A stretch of DNA of 64,000 bases, from contig NZ_ADVZ01000006.1 in assembly GCF_000178995.1 (NCBI RefSeq), positions 62,001-126,000 of the forward strand. Reading direction: 5' to 3'. Below the pieces are notes generated by a model. That model ran no database searches, was not told where the DNA came from, and saw only the letters and a program-made list of their open reading frames with translations. The position numbers were made by a program, and so were the translations under genes. The DNA is from Afipia sp. 1NLS2 (GTDB lineage Bacteria > Pseudomonadota > Alphaproteobacteria > Rhizobiales > Xanthobacteraceae). Positions 28,497 to 38,983 of this stretch are shown piece by piece; position 1 is the first letter of the stretch, and every line of letters starts with the position of its first letter.

Positions 28497-31439
28497 ATGT
28501 CCCGCCAGGACGCGAACGCCAATTTCGCCCTTACTTCCTTCCTCGACGGCGCCAACGCCACCTACATCGACGAGATGTACGCCCGCTACGAGACGGACCC
28601 TTCCTCGCTCGATCCCGAATGGCAGTCGTTCTTCAAAAGCCTCAATGACGCTCCCGCCGACGTCGAGAAGAACGCGCGCGGCCCTTCGTGGGAAAAGCCG
28701 AACTGGCCGCTGTCGCCCAGCGACGATCTGACCTCCGCGCTCGACGGCAATTGGGCGCAGGTCGAAAAGGTGATGGGCGACAAGATCGCCAAGCGCGCAG
28801 CCGGCGTGCCATCGGCCAACACGCAGGACATTTTGCAGGCGACGCGCGATTCGGTTCGCGCCCTGATGCTGATCCGCGCGTATCGTATGCGCGGTCACTT
28901 CCACGCCAATCTCGATCCGCTCGGAATTCAGGAGCAGATCGGTCACGAGGAGCTCGATCCGCGCTCCTACGGCTTCACGGACGACGATTACGATCGCAAG
29001 ATTTTCCTCGATCATGTGCTCGGTCTTGAATACGGCACGTTGCGCGAGATCGTCACGATCTGCGAACGCACCTATTGCCAGACGCTCGGCGTCGAATTCA
29101 TGCACATCTCCAACCCGGAGCAGAAGGCGTGGATTCAGGAACGCATCGAAGGGCCGGACAAGGAAATCAGCTTTACCCGCGAAGGTCGTCGCGCGATCCT
29201 GATGAAGCTCGTCGAGGCTGAAGGCTTCGAGAAGTTCTGCGACCTCAAGTTCACCGGCACCAAGCGGTTCGGCCTCGATGGTGGCGAAGCTCTGATTCCT
29301 GCACTCGAACAGATCATCAAGCGAGGCGGCAATCTCGGCGTGCGCGACATCGTGCTCGGCATGCCGCACCGCGGACGCCTCAACATTCTCACGCAGGTGA
29401 TGGGCAAGCCGCACCGCGCGCTGTTCCATGAATTCAAGGGCGGCTCCGCCAATCCTGACGAGGTCGAAGGCTCGGGCGACGTCAAGTATCACCTTGGCGC
29501 CTCATCCGACCGCGAGTTTGACAATAACAAGGTTCATCTGTCGCTGACGGCGAACCCGTCGCATCTCGAAATCGTCGATCCGGTGGTGCTCGGCAAGACG
29601 CGCGCCAAGCAGGATCAGAATGACGATCCGGAGCGCCTGTCGGTGCTGCCGCTGCTGATGCACGGCGACGCGGCGTTCGCGGGCCAGGGCGTGGTGGCGG
29701 AATGCTTCGCGCTGTCGGATCTGAAGGGCTATCGCACCGGCGGCTCATTGCACTTCATCGTCAACAACCAGATCGGTTTCACAACTTATCCGCGCTATTC
29801 ACGCTCCTCGCCATATCCGTCGGATGTGGCGAAGATGATCGACGCGCCGATCTTCCATGTGAACGGCGACGATCCCGAGGCAGTGGTGTTCGCCGCCAAG
29901 GTCGCGGTCGAGTTCCGGCAGAAATTCCACAAGCCGGTCGTGATCGACATGTTCTGCTACCGCCGGCACGGCCACAACGAGGGCGACGAGCCCGCGTTCA
30001 CCCAGCCGGTGATGTATCAGAAGATCGCGGCGCATCCGTCGACGCTCGATATCTATTCCAAGCGGCTGATCGCCGATGGCGTGGTGACAGAAGGCGAGGT
30101 CGACAAGGCCAAGGCCGACTGGCGCGCGCGCCTCGATGCCGAGCTTGAGGCCGGCGGAGGCTACAAGCCGAACAAGGCCGACTGGCTCGACGGCAAGTGG
30201 ACCGGCTTCAAATCGTCCGAGGCGGGCGTCGAGCCCGGCCGCGTGATGACCGGCGTACCGCTCGAACAGCTCAGGGACATCGGCAAGAAGATCACCGTTG
30301 CGCCCGATGGCTTCCACCTGCATCGCACGGTGCAGCGTTTCCTCGAAAACCGCGCCAAGGCGATCGAGAGCGGCGAAGGTATCGACTGGGCGACCGGCGA
30401 GGCGCTGGCGTTTTCCTCGCTGATGCGGGAAGGACACAATGTCCGCCTGTCGGGACAGGATTCGGAGCGCGGCACGTTCTCGCAGCGTCACTCGGTGCTG
30501 TTCGATCAGCAGGACGAAAGCCGCTACACGCCGCTCAACCATCTTGGCGGCAAGGTCGGCAATTACGAGGTCATCAACTCGGCTCTGTCCGAGGAAGCGG
30601 TGCTCGCGTTCGAGTATGGCTACTCGCTGGCCGAGCCGAACACGCTGACGGCGTGGGAAGCGCAGTTCGGCGATTTCGCCAACGGCGCGCAGGTGGTGTT
30701 CGATCAGTTCATCTCCTCGGCCGAGCGTAAGTGGTTGCGCATGTCCGGCCTCGTCTGCCTGCTGCCGCACGGCTATGAAGGACAGGGGCCTGAGCATTCA
30801 TCGGCACGTCTGGAGCGCTTCCTGCAGATGTGCGCGGAAGACAACATCCAGGTCGCCAACCTCACGACGCCTGCGAACTATTTCCATGTGCTGCGTCGTC
30901 AGCTCAAGCGCGAATTCCGCAAGCCGCTGATCCTGATGACGCCGAAGTCGCTGCTGCGGCACAAGCGGGCCGTATCGAAGCTCGAGGACTTCGGGCCAGA
31001 GACCTCGTTTCATCGCGTCCTGCGCGACGACGCGGAGATGGGCGGCGAGATCAAGCTGGTGGAGGACGCCAAGATCCGTCGCGTTATCATGTGTTCGGGC
31101 AAGGTCTATTACGATCTTCTCGAGGAGCGTGAGAAGCGCGGCATCGACGACGTCTACCTGCTGCGCATCGAACAGCTTTACCCGGTGCCGCTGAAGACGC
31201 TGGTGCAGGTGTTGGAGCGCTTCAAGGGCGCAGAGTTCGTCTGGTGTCAGGAAGAGCCGCGCAACATGGGCGCGTGGCACTTCATCGAGCCGTATCTGGA
31301 GTGGGTGCTCAATCAGATCGGCGCCACCGGCAAGCGTCCGCGTTACGCCGGCCGTGCCGCCGCCGCCGCGACCGCGACGGGCCTGATGTCGAAGCATGTC
31401 GCGCAGTTGAAGGCGTTCCTCGACGAGGCGCTCGGCTGA
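28497..31439 (+). CDS. sucA: 2-oxoglutarate dehydrogenase E1 component
   Basis: The 980-aa thiamine-diphosphate enzyme has the N-terminal FLDGANATYIDEMYARYE segment, the E1 core GMPHRGRLNIL, the ThDP-binding GDAAFAGQGVVAE...NNQIGFTT region and C-terminal QEEPRNMGAWHFIEPYLE. It decarboxylates 2-oxoglutarate in the TCA cycle and passes succinyl groups to SucB. The length is full. ATG 28497 follows CAGGA. It begins the sucA-sucB-lpd run. Confidence 0.98.
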   Translation: MSRQDANANFALTSFLDGANATYIDEMYARYETDPSSLDPEWQSFFKSLNDAPADVEKNARGPSWEKPNWPLSPSDDLTSALDGNWAQVEKVMGDKIAKRAAGVPSANTQDILQATRDSVRALMLIRAYRMRGHFHANLDPLGIQEQIGHEELDPRSYGFTDDDYDRKIFLDHVLGLEYGTLREIVTICERTYCQTLGVEFMHISNPEQKAWIQERIEGPDKEISFTREGRRAILMKLVEAEGFEKFCDLKFTGTKRFGLDGGEALIPALEQIIKRGGNLGVRDIVLGMPHRGRLNILTQVMGKPHRALFHEFKGGSANPDEVEGSGDVKYHLGASSDREFDNNKVHLSLTANPSHLEIVDPVVLGKTRAKQDQNDDPERLSVLPLLMHGDAAFAGQGVVAECFALSDLKGYRTGGSLHFIVNNQIGFTTYPRYSRSSPYPSDVAKMIDAPIFHVNGDDPEAVVFAAKVAVEFRQKFHKPVVIDMFCYRRHGHNEGDEPAFTQPVMYQKIAAHPSTLDIYSKRLIADGVVTEGEVDKAKADWRARLDAELEAGGGYKPNKADWLDGKWTGFKSSEAGVEPGRVMTGVPLEQLRDIGKKITVAPDGFHLHRTVQRFLENRAKAIESGEGIDWATGEALAFSSLMREGHNVRLSGQDSERGTFSQRHSVLFDQQDESRYTPLNHLGGKVGNYEVINSALSEEAVLAFEYGYSLAEPNTLTAWEAQFGDFANGAQVVFDQFISSAERKWLRMSGLVCLLPHGYEGQGPEHSSARLERFLQMCAEDNIQVANLTTPANYFHVLRRQLKREFRKPLILMTPKSLLRHKRAVSKLEDFGPETSFHRVLRDDAEMGGEIKLVEDAKIRRVIMCSGKVYYDLLEEREKRGIDDVYLLRIEQLYPVPLKTLVQVLERFKGAEFVWCQEEPRNMGAWHFIEPYLEWVLNQIGATGKRPRYAGRAAAAATATGLMSKHVAQLKAFLDEALG

Positions 31440-31450
31440 GATAATTTTTG

Positions 31451-31487
31451 AAGGCGGCGTGCAAGGCGCCGCCTTGTCGTTTTTTTG
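31451..31487 (+). terminator. Hairpin with T tract between sucA and sucB
   Basis: AAGGCGGCG pairs with CGCCGCCTT (9 bp, 7-base loop), then a run of seven T. This may attenuate read-through between sucA and sucB, since both products are needed in one complex. Confidence 0.7.
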
Positions 31488-31533
31488 ATCGCGTTGGCGG
31501 CACCCGCCGCCGAAAACGCAAAAAGGGCAAGAC

Positions 31534-32769
31534 ATGGCTGAAATCCGCGTTCCGACACTCGGCGAATCCGTCACCGAGGCCACCATTGGCCGCTGGTTCA
31601 AGAAGACCGGCGATGCCGTCGCCGTCGACGAACCGCTCGTTGAACTGGAAACGGACAAGGTGACCATCGAGGTGCCGGCACCGTCCGCGGGCACGCTCGG
31701 CGAGATCGTCGCTAAGGATGGCGAGACGGTCGCGGTCGGCGCGCTGCTTGGCCAGATCACAGAAGGCGCGGGCAAGCCTGCTGCGGCAAAGCCCGCGGAA
31801 GCTGTCCCGGCGAAGCCGGTTGCCGCGGCCGCAGCACCCGCTCCCGCACAGAAATCTCCGCCTGCCGATGCACCGCAGGCGCCGTCGGTTCGCAAGCTCT
31901 CGGCGGAAAGCGGCATCGATGCCGGCACGGTTCCCGGCAGCGGCAAGGATGGCCGCGTCACCAAGGGCGACATGATGGCCGCGATCGAAAAGGCCGCCGC
32001 GTCGCCCACTCCGATCAACCAGCCCGCGGCCTCGCTGCAGGTCCGCGCGCCGTCGCCGGCTGACGATGCTGCGCGCGAGGAGCGGGTGAAGATGACGCGG
32101 CTGCGCCAGACCATCGCGCGCCGCCTCAAGGACGTGCAGAACACCGCTGCGATGCTGACGACCTTCAACGAGGTCGACATGACCAACGTCATGGCGCTGC
32201 GCGCGCACTACAAGGATTTGTTCGAGAAGAAGCACCACGCCAAGCTCGGCTTCATGGGCTTCTTCGTGAAGGCCTGCGTGCAGGCGCTGAAGGAAGTCCC
32301 CGCCGTCAACGCCGAGATCGACGGCACCGACCTCGTCTACAAGAACTACTATCACGTCGGCGTCGCGGTCGGCACCGACAAGGGCCTTGTGGTGCCGGTG
32401 GTGCGTGAGTGCGACCACAAGTCGATCGCCGAGATAGAGACGACGATTGCCGATTTCGGCAGGCGCGCGCGCGACGGCCAGCTCAAGATCGACGAGATGC
32501 AGGGCGGCACCTTCACCATCACCAATGGCGGCATCTACGGTTCGCTGATGTCGACGCCGATCCTCAACGCGCCGCAGGCCGGCATTCTCGGCATGCACAA
32601 GATCCAGGAGCGGCCGGTCGTGGTCGGCGGCAAGATCGAGGTGCGGCCGATGATGTATCTGGCGCTGTCCTACGATCACCGCGTCATCGATGGCAAGGAA
32701 GCGGTGACCTTCCTCGTGCGCGTCAAGGAAAACCTCGAGGATCCCGCGCGGCTCGTGCTCGACCTGTAA
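31534..32769 (+). CDS. sucB: Dihydrolipoyllysine succinyltransferase (2-oxoglutarate dehydrogenase E2)
   Basis: The 411-aa protein has an N-terminal lipoyl domain with lipoylation site ETDKVTIEV (Lys about 43), an Ala/Pro linker, a peripheral-subunit-binding domain ([20 protein letters not shown]) and a C-terminal acyltransferase core ending in the catalytic [11 protein letters not shown]. It forms the core of the 2-oxoglutarate dehydrogenase complex. Confidence 0.98.
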   Translation: MAEIRVPTLGESVTEATIGRWFKKTGDAVAVDEPLVELETDKVTIEVPAPSAGTLGEIVAKDGETVAVGALLGQITEGAGKPAAAKPAEAVPAKPVAAAAAPAPAQKSPPADAPQAPSVRKLSAESGIDAGTVPGSGKDGRVTKGDMMAAIEKAAASPTPINQPAASLQVRAPSPADDAAREERVKMTRLRQTIARRLKDVQNTAAMLTTFNEVDMTNVMALRAHYKDLFEKKHHAKLGFMGFFVKACVQALKEVPAVNAEIDGTDLVYKNYYHVGVAVGTDKGLVVPVVRECDHKSIAEIETTIADFGRRARDGQLKIDEMQGGTFTITNGGIYGSLMSTPILNAPQAGILGMHKIQERPVVVGGKIEVRPMMYLALSYDHRVIDGKEAVTFLVRVKENLEDPARLVLDL

Positions 32770-32876
32770 TTGCTTTTTCCATCGCGTCCGGCCTCGCGCC
32801 GGGCGTTCATGTCTCGATGCGGATGGTTGGGGCGAACCGGCCCCGACGATGAAAAGCTCGTTCGGAGTTATCTCTT

Positions 32877-34277
32877 ATGTCTTTCGATCTCGTCGTTATC
32901 GGTACCGGCCCCGGCGGTTACGTCTGCGCGATCCGCGCGGCACAGCTTGGCATGAAGGTCGCGGTGGTTGAGAAGAACCCGACCTTCGGCGGCACCTGTC
33001 TCAACATCGGCTGCATTCCGTCCAAGGCGCTGCTGCATGCCTCCGAGCGTTTCGAGGAAGCGGCCCACATGCTGCCGAAGATGGGCGTCGGCGTCGGCGC
33101 GCCGAAGCTCGATATGGCCGCATTGATGAAGTTCAAGGACGACGGCGTTGACGGCAACGTCAAGGGCGTCGGCTTCCTGTTCAAGAAGAACAAGATCGAG
33201 ACCTTTATCGGCACCGGCCGCATCGCCGGGCCCGGCAAGGTCGAGGTCAAGGGCGCGGACGGCAAGACGCAAGTGCTGGAGACGAAGAACATCGTCGTTG
33301 CGACAGGTTCGGACGTCGCCAAGCTGAAGGGTGTCGAGATCGATGAGAAGCGCATTGTGTCGTCCACCGGCGCGCTGAAACTCGAGAAGGTACCTGAAAG
33401 GATGCTGGTGATCGGCGCCGGCGTGATCGGGCTCGAACTCGGCTCGGTGTGGCGGCGGCTCGGCGCCAAGGTAACGGTGGTCGAGTTCCTCGACCGCATC
33501 ATTCCTGGCATGGATGGCGAGATCGCCAAATCCTTCCAGCGCATCCTCGAGAAGCAGGGTTTCGAGTTCAAGCTCGGCAGCAAGGTCACCGGCGTCGATT
33601 CCTCCGGCAAGACGTTGAAGGTGAGCATCGAACCTGCGGCGGGCGGCAAGAGCGAAACGATCGAGGCCGACGTGGTGCTGGTGGCGATCGGCCGCGTGCC
33701 TTACACCGATGGCCTCGGCCTGAAAGAAGCGGGCGTCGAACTCGATCAGCGCGGCCGCATCAAGACCGATGCGCATCTCGCGACCAATGTGAAAGGCATC
33801 TACGCCATCGGCGACTGCATCGCCGGGCCGATGCTTGCGCACAAGGCCGAGGACGAAGGCGTGGCGGTGGCGGAAATTCTCGCAGGCCAGGCCGGTCATA
33901 CCAATTACGATGTGATCCCGAGCGTGATCTACACTTTCCCGGAAGTGGCGTCCGTCGGCAAGACCGAGGAAGAACTCAAGCAGGCAGGCGTCGCCTACAA
34001 CGTCGGCAAGTTTCCGTTCACCGCCAACGGCCGCACCAAGGTCAACCAGACCACCGATGGCTTCGTGAAGATCATCGCTGATGCCAAGACCGACCGCGTG
34101 CTAGGCGCGCACATCATCGGCGCGGAAGCCGGCGAAATGATCCACGAATGCGCGGTGCTGATGGAGTTCGGCGGCGCGGCGGAAGACCTTGCGCGCACCT
34201 GTCACGCACACCCGACCCGTTCCGAAGCCGTGAAGGAAGCGGCGATGGCGGTGGCCAAGCGCGCCATTCATATGTAG
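32877..34277 (+). CDS. lpdA: Dihydrolipoyl dehydrogenase (E3)
   Basis: The 466-aa flavoprotein has FAD loop [10 protein letters not shown], redox-active disulfide [19 protein letters not shown]-binding [13 protein letters not shown], a second FAD site [19 protein letters not shown] and C-terminal catalytic His-Glu in [15 protein letters not shown]. It reoxidises the lipoyl arm of SucB. The gene follows sucB by 107 bases. Confidence 0.98.
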   Translation: MSFDLVVIGTGPGGYVCAIRAAQLGMKVAVVEKNPTFGGTCLNIGCIPSKALLHASERFEEAAHMLPKMGVGVGAPKLDMAALMKFKDDGVDGNVKGVGFLFKKNKIETFIGTGRIAGPGKVEVKGADGKTQVLETKNIVVATGSDVAKLKGVEIDEKRIVSSTGALKLEKVPERMLVIGAGVIGLELGSVWRRLGAKVTVVEFLDRIIPGMDGEIAKSFQRILEKQGFEFKLGSKVTGVDSSGKTLKVSIEPAAGGKSETIEADVVLVAIGRVPYTDGLGLKEAGVELDQRGRIKTDAHLATNVKGIYAIGDCIAGPMLAHKAEDEGVAVAEILAGQAGHTNYDVIPSVIYTFPEVASVGKTEEELKQAGVAYNVGKFPFTANGRTKVNQTTDGFVKIIADAKTDRVLGAHIIGAEAGEMIHECAVLMEFGGAAEDLARTCHAHPTRSEAVKEAAMAVAKRAIHM

Positions 34278-34304
34278 GCGCGCGAACAGCGCCTGAAATC
34301 GAAA

Positions 34305-34345
34305 CGGGCCGCGACGGGGGTTCCCGACGCGGCCCGCTTGTTTTT
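34305..34345 (+). terminator. Rho-independent terminator after lpdA
   Basis: CGGGCCGCG pairs with CGCGGCCCG across a G-rich loop, followed by CTTGTTTTT. It lies between the convergent lpdA and DUF4337 genes. Confidence 0.85.
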
Positions 34346-34936
34346 CTACATCAAATGCACGGCATGCGGCGCGAGCAGGCCGATCCCGGTGAAGGCGATG
34401 CCGATCAGCGCCAGAAGACACGATCCCCAGGCCAGCGCGACGATTCCGGTGATGATGGTGGCCGACGCCAGCACGATGCCAATCTGGAACGCCGCCGAGG
34501 CCAGTTCGAAATGATGATAGCGGGCGGACGCGAGATCGCGGTCATGCTCGGCATGCTTGGCGCGGGCGGCCAGTTGTTCGGAGCCTTCGCCGGTCTCGGG
34601 CTCGGAGCGGTAGCGCGCCGCGGTCTTCTGCCAGATCTCGATCTGCTTGGCGGCAGCGGTCTTGAGCGCCTCGTCGGCGGATGTGTCGGTCGTGACCTTC
34701 ATCTGCTCGATCGCGGTCTGCACCTGAGTGCGGCGGATACTCTTGGCCTGAAAGAAGGCCCAGAGGTTCGCGGCCTCGACGTTCTTGCTGATCGCCTCGG
34801 TCTGCGCGCTCTTGCCGAGTGTCTCGGACAGGGCAAGGCACAAGGCGATGATCGCAATCAGAAGGGCGATCTTCTTGTTCGAGCCGGACGCATGCTCGGC
34901 ATGCTCGGCGTGCTCCATGCTCTCGTGGGCGCTCAT
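34346..34936 (-). CDS. DUF4337-family membrane protein
   Basis: The 196-aa protein has a His-rich N-terminus (MEHAEHAEHASG) and a transmembrane helix (IALLIAIIALCLALSETLG). A helical, probably coiled-coil cytoplasmic or periplasmic middle (about 45-130) follows, with two more helices at the C-terminus (IGIVLASATIITGIVALAW and LIGIAFTGIGLLA). This matches DUF4337, whose function is unknown. Confidence 0.85.
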   Translation of the reverse strand: MSAHESMEHAEHAEHASGSNKKIALLIAIIALCLALSETLGKSAQTEAISKNVEAANLWAFFQAKSIRRTQVQTAIEQMKVTTDTSADEALKTAAAKQIEIWQKTAARYRSEPETGEGSEQLAARAKHAEHDRDLASARYHHFELASAAFQIGIVLASATIITGIVALAWGSCLLALIGIAFTGIGLLAPHAVHLM

Positions 34937-35070
34937 CGGTGATTCTCCGCTGTCGATGTGCCACGATTGAACGAAGGCTGTGACCGGCGCAAGACTGCCG
35001 CGCGATGGACACCGGTTTTTTGAAAGGCCCGCACGATACGTTATTCAGCGTGGGTTCAGTAAAAGGGCTG

Positions 35071-36036
35071 TCAGGCCCGCGGGTGGGCGCTCTGGTAGAC
35101 ATCCATTAGCCGCTCGGCGTCGATCCCGGTATAGATCTGGGTGGTCGAAAGCGAGGCGTGGCCGAGCAGTTCCTGGATGGCGCGCAAATCGCCGCCGCGC
35201 GACAGAAGGTGGGTTGCGAAAGAGTGGCGCAGCGCGTGCGGCGTGGCACTGTCGGGCAGGCCGAGGGCGCCGCGCAGCCGTTCCATGGTCAGTTGAATGA
35301 TGCGGGGCGACAGCGGCCCGCCGCGCGCGCCGACGAACACGGGCTTCTCGGGCGCAAGCGGGTAGGGGCACTGGGCGATATAATCCTGCACGGCCTCCAG
35401 CACGCCTTGCAGCACCGGCACCATCCGCGTCTTGTTGCCTTTGCCGGTGACGGTGATGACGTCGCCGCGCCCCGGCTCAGGAATGTCGCGCCGGTTGAGG
35501 CCAAGCGCCTCGGAAATGCGCAGGCCGGAGCCGTAGAGCAGCGCCATCACGGCGGCGTCGCGCGCCCAGATCCATGGCGGACGATCCTCGCCAGCGCGGA
35601 TATCGGCCTCCGTCAGATTGCGGGCGGCGGAGACGGCCAGCGGCTTCGGCAGGGTCTTTGAAATCTTCGGCGCGCGGATCGCGGACAGCGCGCCGACCTT
35701 GCCTTTGCCTTCGCGTTCCAGAAAGCGGCCGAACGAGCGCAAGCCCGCCAGCGCCCGCATCAGCGAACGCCCGCCGATATCGTCGGCACGCCGCGCCGCC
35801 ATGAAGGCGCGTACGTCCGTCGCCTCAATCGCGGCGAAGGCCTTAAGCGAGGCCGGTTTGCCCCAATGCTCTGCCAGAAACATGAGGCACTGGCGCAGGT
35901 CGCGCTCATAGGCCTCCAGCGTTTTGGGTGACAGCCGCCGCTCGCTTTTCAGATGCGCGAGCCAGCGCGCCGCCTCGGCCTGAATGTCGGCGTTGGCGGG
36001 CAGGATCGTGGCTGAGTTGCGCTTTGGCTTAGGCAT
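35071..36036 (-). CDS. xerC: Tyrosine recombinase of the XerC/XerD family
   Basis: The protein of about 321 aa has a SAM-like N-terminal core-binding domain (FLAEHWGKP...LRSFGRFLEREG) and the catalytic residues R (GSGLRISEALGL), K (TGKGNKTRMVP), H-x-x-R (PHALRHSFATHLL), H (LLGHASLSTTQIYT) and Tyr in IYTGIDAERLMDVY. The role is resolution of chromosome dimers at dif. XerC is likelier than XerD from its place next to priA, but this is not certain. Start chosen at ATG 36036; ATG 36048 is also possible. Confidence 0.88.
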   Translation of the reverse strand: MPKPKRNSATILPANADIQAEAARWLAHLKSERRLSPKTLEAYERDLRQCLMFLAEHWGKPASLKAFAAIEATDVRAFMAARRADDIGGRSLMRALAGLRSFGRFLEREGKGKVGALSAIRAPKISKTLPKPLAVSAARNLTEADIRAGEDRPPWIWARDAAVMALLYGSGLRISEALGLNRRDIPEPGRGDVITVTGKGNKTRMVPVLQGVLEAVQDYIAQCPYPLAPEKPVFVGARGGPLSPRIIQLTMERLRGALGLPDSATPHALRHSFATHLLSRGGDLRAIQELLGHASLSTTQIYTGIDAERLMDVYQSAHPRA

Positions 36037-36187
36037 GTTGCCTGACATATACATGTGCAAGTAAAGGCGAGACTCGCGCGCCGGGACCGCGGCAAGGCTG
36101 ATCCCCAAGGGTGGCAGTTGCCGCGCGGTTGCGATACTCACACTGGGCCGTTTATCCTTTCTTAAATCGCTACGCCGGAAATCCCTC

Positions 36188-38362
36188 ATGCCCAGACGAG
36201 TTGTCGATGTCCTCGTCCCGGTGGCGCTCAATCAGGCCTATTCTTACGGCGTGCCCGATGGCGAGGAACTGGCACCGGGCGATGTGGTCAGCGTTCCGCT
36301 AGGTGCGCGCGAAGTGATCGGCGTGGTTTGGGCGGAAAACCAGAATCCGGCCCCCCGCCTGCACAACCGGCTGAAAGATGTCAGCGAAAAACTCGACGTG
36401 CCGCCGCTGCGCGAGGAACTGCGCCGCTTCGTCGACTGGGTGTCGAACTACACGCTAGCCTCGCGCGGCATGGTGATGCGGATGACGCTGCGGATGGGCG
36501 AGCATCTCGGCCCCGAGCGCGTGCGCCTTGGCGTGCGGCTGGTGGGTGAGCCGCCGCAGCGCATGACGGCGGCTCGCGCCCGTGTGCTCGATCTTCTTTC
36601 GGATGGATTGTTGCGCGCAAAATCCGAGGCCGCGCAGGAGGCGGGCGTCAGCGGTTCGGTGATCGACGGGCTTGTCGATGAAGGCACGCTGGCAGTCGAA
36701 ACAATGCCGCGCGAAAAACCGATGCAGCCGCCGGACGCTGCATTTGCCGAACCGGATTTCTCCCCCGAGCAAAGCGAAGCCGCTGCGAAGATGCGCGAGC
36801 TCGCCGCGCAGGATGGCTTCGCCGTCGCGCTAATCGACGGCGTGACGGGTTCAGGCAAGACCGAAGTGTATTTCGAAGCGGTCGCCGAAATCATTCGCAA
36901 GGGACGGCAGGCGCTGATCCTGATGCCGGAAATCGCACTTACGGGACAATTCCTCGAACGCTTCGCGCAACGCTTCGGCGTGCGGCCGATCGAGTGGCAT
37001 TCGGAACTGACGCCGCGTACCCGCGCGCGCAACTGGCTCGCGGTCGCGAATGGTGAAGCGCAGGTCGTGGTCGGCGCGCGTTCGGCTTTGTTCTTGCCCT
37101 ACGCGGATCTTGGGTTGATCGTGGTCGATGAGGAGCACGACCAGGCCTACAAGCAGAGCGACGGCGCGCATTATCATGCGCGCGACATGGCGGTGGTGCG
37201 CGGGCACATCGCGAAGGTTCCAGTGGTGCTGTCGTCGGCGACGCCGTCGGTCGAGACGGAGGTAAATGCGCGCACCGGCCGCTATCGGCGCATCGCGCTG
37301 CCATCGCGGTTCGGCGGCCAGCACATGCCGCATATCGAGGCGATCGATTTGCGCCGCGAAGGCCCGCAGCGCGGGCGTTTCATCTCGCCGCCGCTCGCGG
37401 AGGCCGTGAAGTTCGCGGTGGAGCGCAGGGAACAGGCGCTGTTGTTCCTCAACCGCCGCGGCTATGCGCCGCTGACATTATGCCGGGCCTGCGGCCACAG
37501 GTTTTCGTGCAACATCTGCGATGCGTGGCTGGTGGATCATCGTTTCCGCCAGCGCCTCGTTTGTCACCATTGCGGGTTCTCGATGCCGCGCCCGCATGTC
37601 TGCCCGCAATGCGCGGCGGAGGAATCGCTCGCCGCCATCGGCCCCGGCGTGGAACGGTTGCAGGAGGAGGCCGCGACTCTCTTTCCCGAGGCGCGTACCA
37701 TGGTTCTCTCCAGCGATCTCATCACCGACATCGAGACCATGCGGTCGGAACTCAACGAGATCGCGGAAGGCCGTGTCGACATCATCATCGGTACGCAGCT
37801 TGTGGCGAAGGGACATAATTTCCCACGTCTCAATCTCGTCGGCGTGGTCGATGCCGATCTCGGGCTCGGCAATGGCGATCCGCGCGCCGCCGAGCGCACC
37901 TTCCAGTTGCTCAATCAGGTGATCGGGCGTGCCGGTCGCGAGCAGGGGCGCGGTGTGGGTTATCTGCAAACGCACCAGCCGGAACATCCGGTGATGAAGG
38001 CGCTGGTCGCCTCCAACCGTGAGGCGTTCTACGACAGCGAGATCGAGGCGCGTGAGCGCGCCGCCTATCCGCCGTTCGGGCGGCTCGCGGCGCTGATCGT
38101 CTCGGCAGCGAACCGGCCGGATGCGGAAGGCTTTGCCCGCAGGCTCGCCAACCTCGCGCCGCGCGATGAGCATGTGGTGGTGCTGGGACCGGCGGAGGCG
38201 CCGCTCGCTGTCATCAAGGGGCGCTACCGGTTTCGCCTCTTGGTGAAATCGTCGCGGGCGTTCGATCTGTCGGGCTATCTGCGTGCGTGGCTCGCGGCGG
38301 CGCCGAAGACCAAGGGTAGCCTCACCCTCGAAGTCGATGTCGATCCGCAGAGTTTTTTGTAA
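36188..38362 (+). CDS. priA: Primosomal protein N' (replication restart helicase PriA)
   Basis: The 724-aa helicase has an N-terminal 3'-DNA-binding domain (VDVLVPVALNQAYSYGVPDG), Walker A GVTGSGKTEVYFE, DEAH-type box VVDEEHDQAYKQSDGA, zinc cysteines in LCRACGHRFSCNICDAW and CHHCGFSMPRPHVCPQCA, and helicase motif VI VIGRAGREQGRG. It is full length. It diverges from xerC. Confidence 0.98.
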   Translation: MPRRVVDVLVPVALNQAYSYGVPDGEELAPGDVVSVPLGAREVIGVVWAENQNPAPRLHNRLKDVSEKLDVPPLREELRRFVDWVSNYTLASRGMVMRMTLRMGEHLGPERVRLGVRLVGEPPQRMTAARARVLDLLSDGLLRAKSEAAQEAGVSGSVIDGLVDEGTLAVETMPREKPMQPPDAAFAEPDFSPEQSEAAAKMRELAAQDGFAVALIDGVTGSGKTEVYFEAVAEIIRKGRQALILMPEIALTGQFLERFAQRFGVRPIEWHSELTPRTRARNWLAVANGEAQVVVGARSALFLPYADLGLIVVDEEHDQAYKQSDGAHYHARDMAVVRGHIAKVPVVLSSATPSVETEVNARTGRYRRIALPSRFGGQHMPHIEAIDLRREGPQRGRFISPPLAEAVKFAVERREQALLFLNRRGYAPLTLCRACGHRFSCNICDAWLVDHRFRQRLVCHHCGFSMPRPHVCPQCAAEESLAAIGPGVERLQEEAATLFPEARTMVLSSDLITDIETMRSELNEIAEGRVDIIIGTQLVAKGHNFPRLNLVGVVDADLGLGNGDPRAAERTFQLLNQVIGRAGREQGRGVGYLQTHQPEHPVMKALVASNREAFYDSEIEARERAAYPPFGRLAALIVSAANRPDAEGFARRLANLAPRDEHVVVLGPAEAPLAVIKGRYRFRLLVKSSRAFDLSGYLRAWLAAAPKTKGSLTLEVDVDPQSFL

Positions 38363-38387
38363 GCCGCAAAATGAACCGCAAAATGAA

Positions 38388-38411
38388 AGAGCCGGCATTT
38401 GCGCCGGCTCT
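38388..38411 (+). terminator. Hairpin after priA
   Basis: AGAGCCGGC pairs with GCCGGCTCT, with a 6-base loop, 26 bases after the priA stop. There is no clear T run, so it is only terminator-like. Confidence 0.55.
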
Positions 38412-38465
38412 ACTCATACTCAACTGACTTTACGCAACAACGCTACGCTACGAACTCGTTTGATT

Positions 38466-38514
38466 GAGCATGATGTGATCCGAAAACCGCTTCGCACTTT
38501 TCGGCATCATGCTC
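38466..38514. repeat. Palindromic intergenic repeat of the GAGCATGAT...ATCATGCTC type
   Basis: GAGCATGATG pairs with CATCATGCTC, and inside it CCGAAAA pairs with TTTTCGG. Repeats of this general form are dispersed between genes in this bacterial group. It lies in the convergent space between priA and rlpA, where it could also act as a terminator. Confidence 0.65.
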
Positions 38515-38518
38515 GTGC

Positions 38519-38983
38519 TTACTGAACTTCTGCGACCACCCGGCCGACGCCGCGGCCGGTCAGGCCGATGGCATGCGCGGCACCCTTGGAGAGGTCGAGC
38601 ACGCGGCCACGGATGAACGGGCCGCGATCGTTGACGGTGACGACGACGCTGCGGCTGCCATGGGTGACCTTGAGGCGGGTGCCGAAGGGCAGGGTGCGGT
38701 GCGCGGCGGTCATCGCGTTCTGGTTGAAACGCTGGCCGGACGCGGTACGGCTGCCCGACTCATTGCCGTAATAGGAAGCCATGCCGGAAAATGTGCGGCC
38801 GGAATGATGCGTGGACGAAGGGACGTCGAGGGACGCGTTGGCTTCGCGCCAGGACTTCTTGGGGCTACGGGCTTCGCTTGCCTGCGTGCTGAGACCGAGA
38901 ACACAAACCACCGAGAAAGCGGCCAGCGAGGTATTCCGAATCGCAGAGGCTGCGCGCGGCGCCTTCCTCGAAAATCTCAACAT
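38519..38983 (-). CDS. RlpA-like septal ring lytic transglycosylase (short form)
   Basis: The 154-aa protein has a signal peptide (residues 1-38) and a double-psi beta-barrel with GMASYYGNESGSRTASGQRF, NAMTAAHRTLPFGTRLKVTH and VTVNDRGPFIRGRVLDLSKGAA. The Asp in NDRGP and the His in AAHRTLPFGT are those needed for RlpA glycan cleavage. It lacks the SPOR domain of the E. coli type, so it is probably a small periplasmic form. ATG 38983 has AAGGA 7 bases upstream. Confidence 0.9.
   Translation of the reverse strand: MLRFSRKAPRAASAIRNTSLAAFSVVCVLGLSTQASEARSPKKSWREANASLDVPSSTHHSGRTFSGMASYYGNESGSRTASGQRFNQNAMTAAHRTLPFGTRLKVTHGSRSVVVTVNDRGPFIRGRVLDLSKGAAHAIGLTGRGVGRVVAEVQ

Noticed and set aside
34542-35102. 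186-codon minus-strand frame overlapping the DUF4337 gene in another phase
   Set aside because: The DUF4337 phase has signal, transmembrane helices and family pattern; this one does not.
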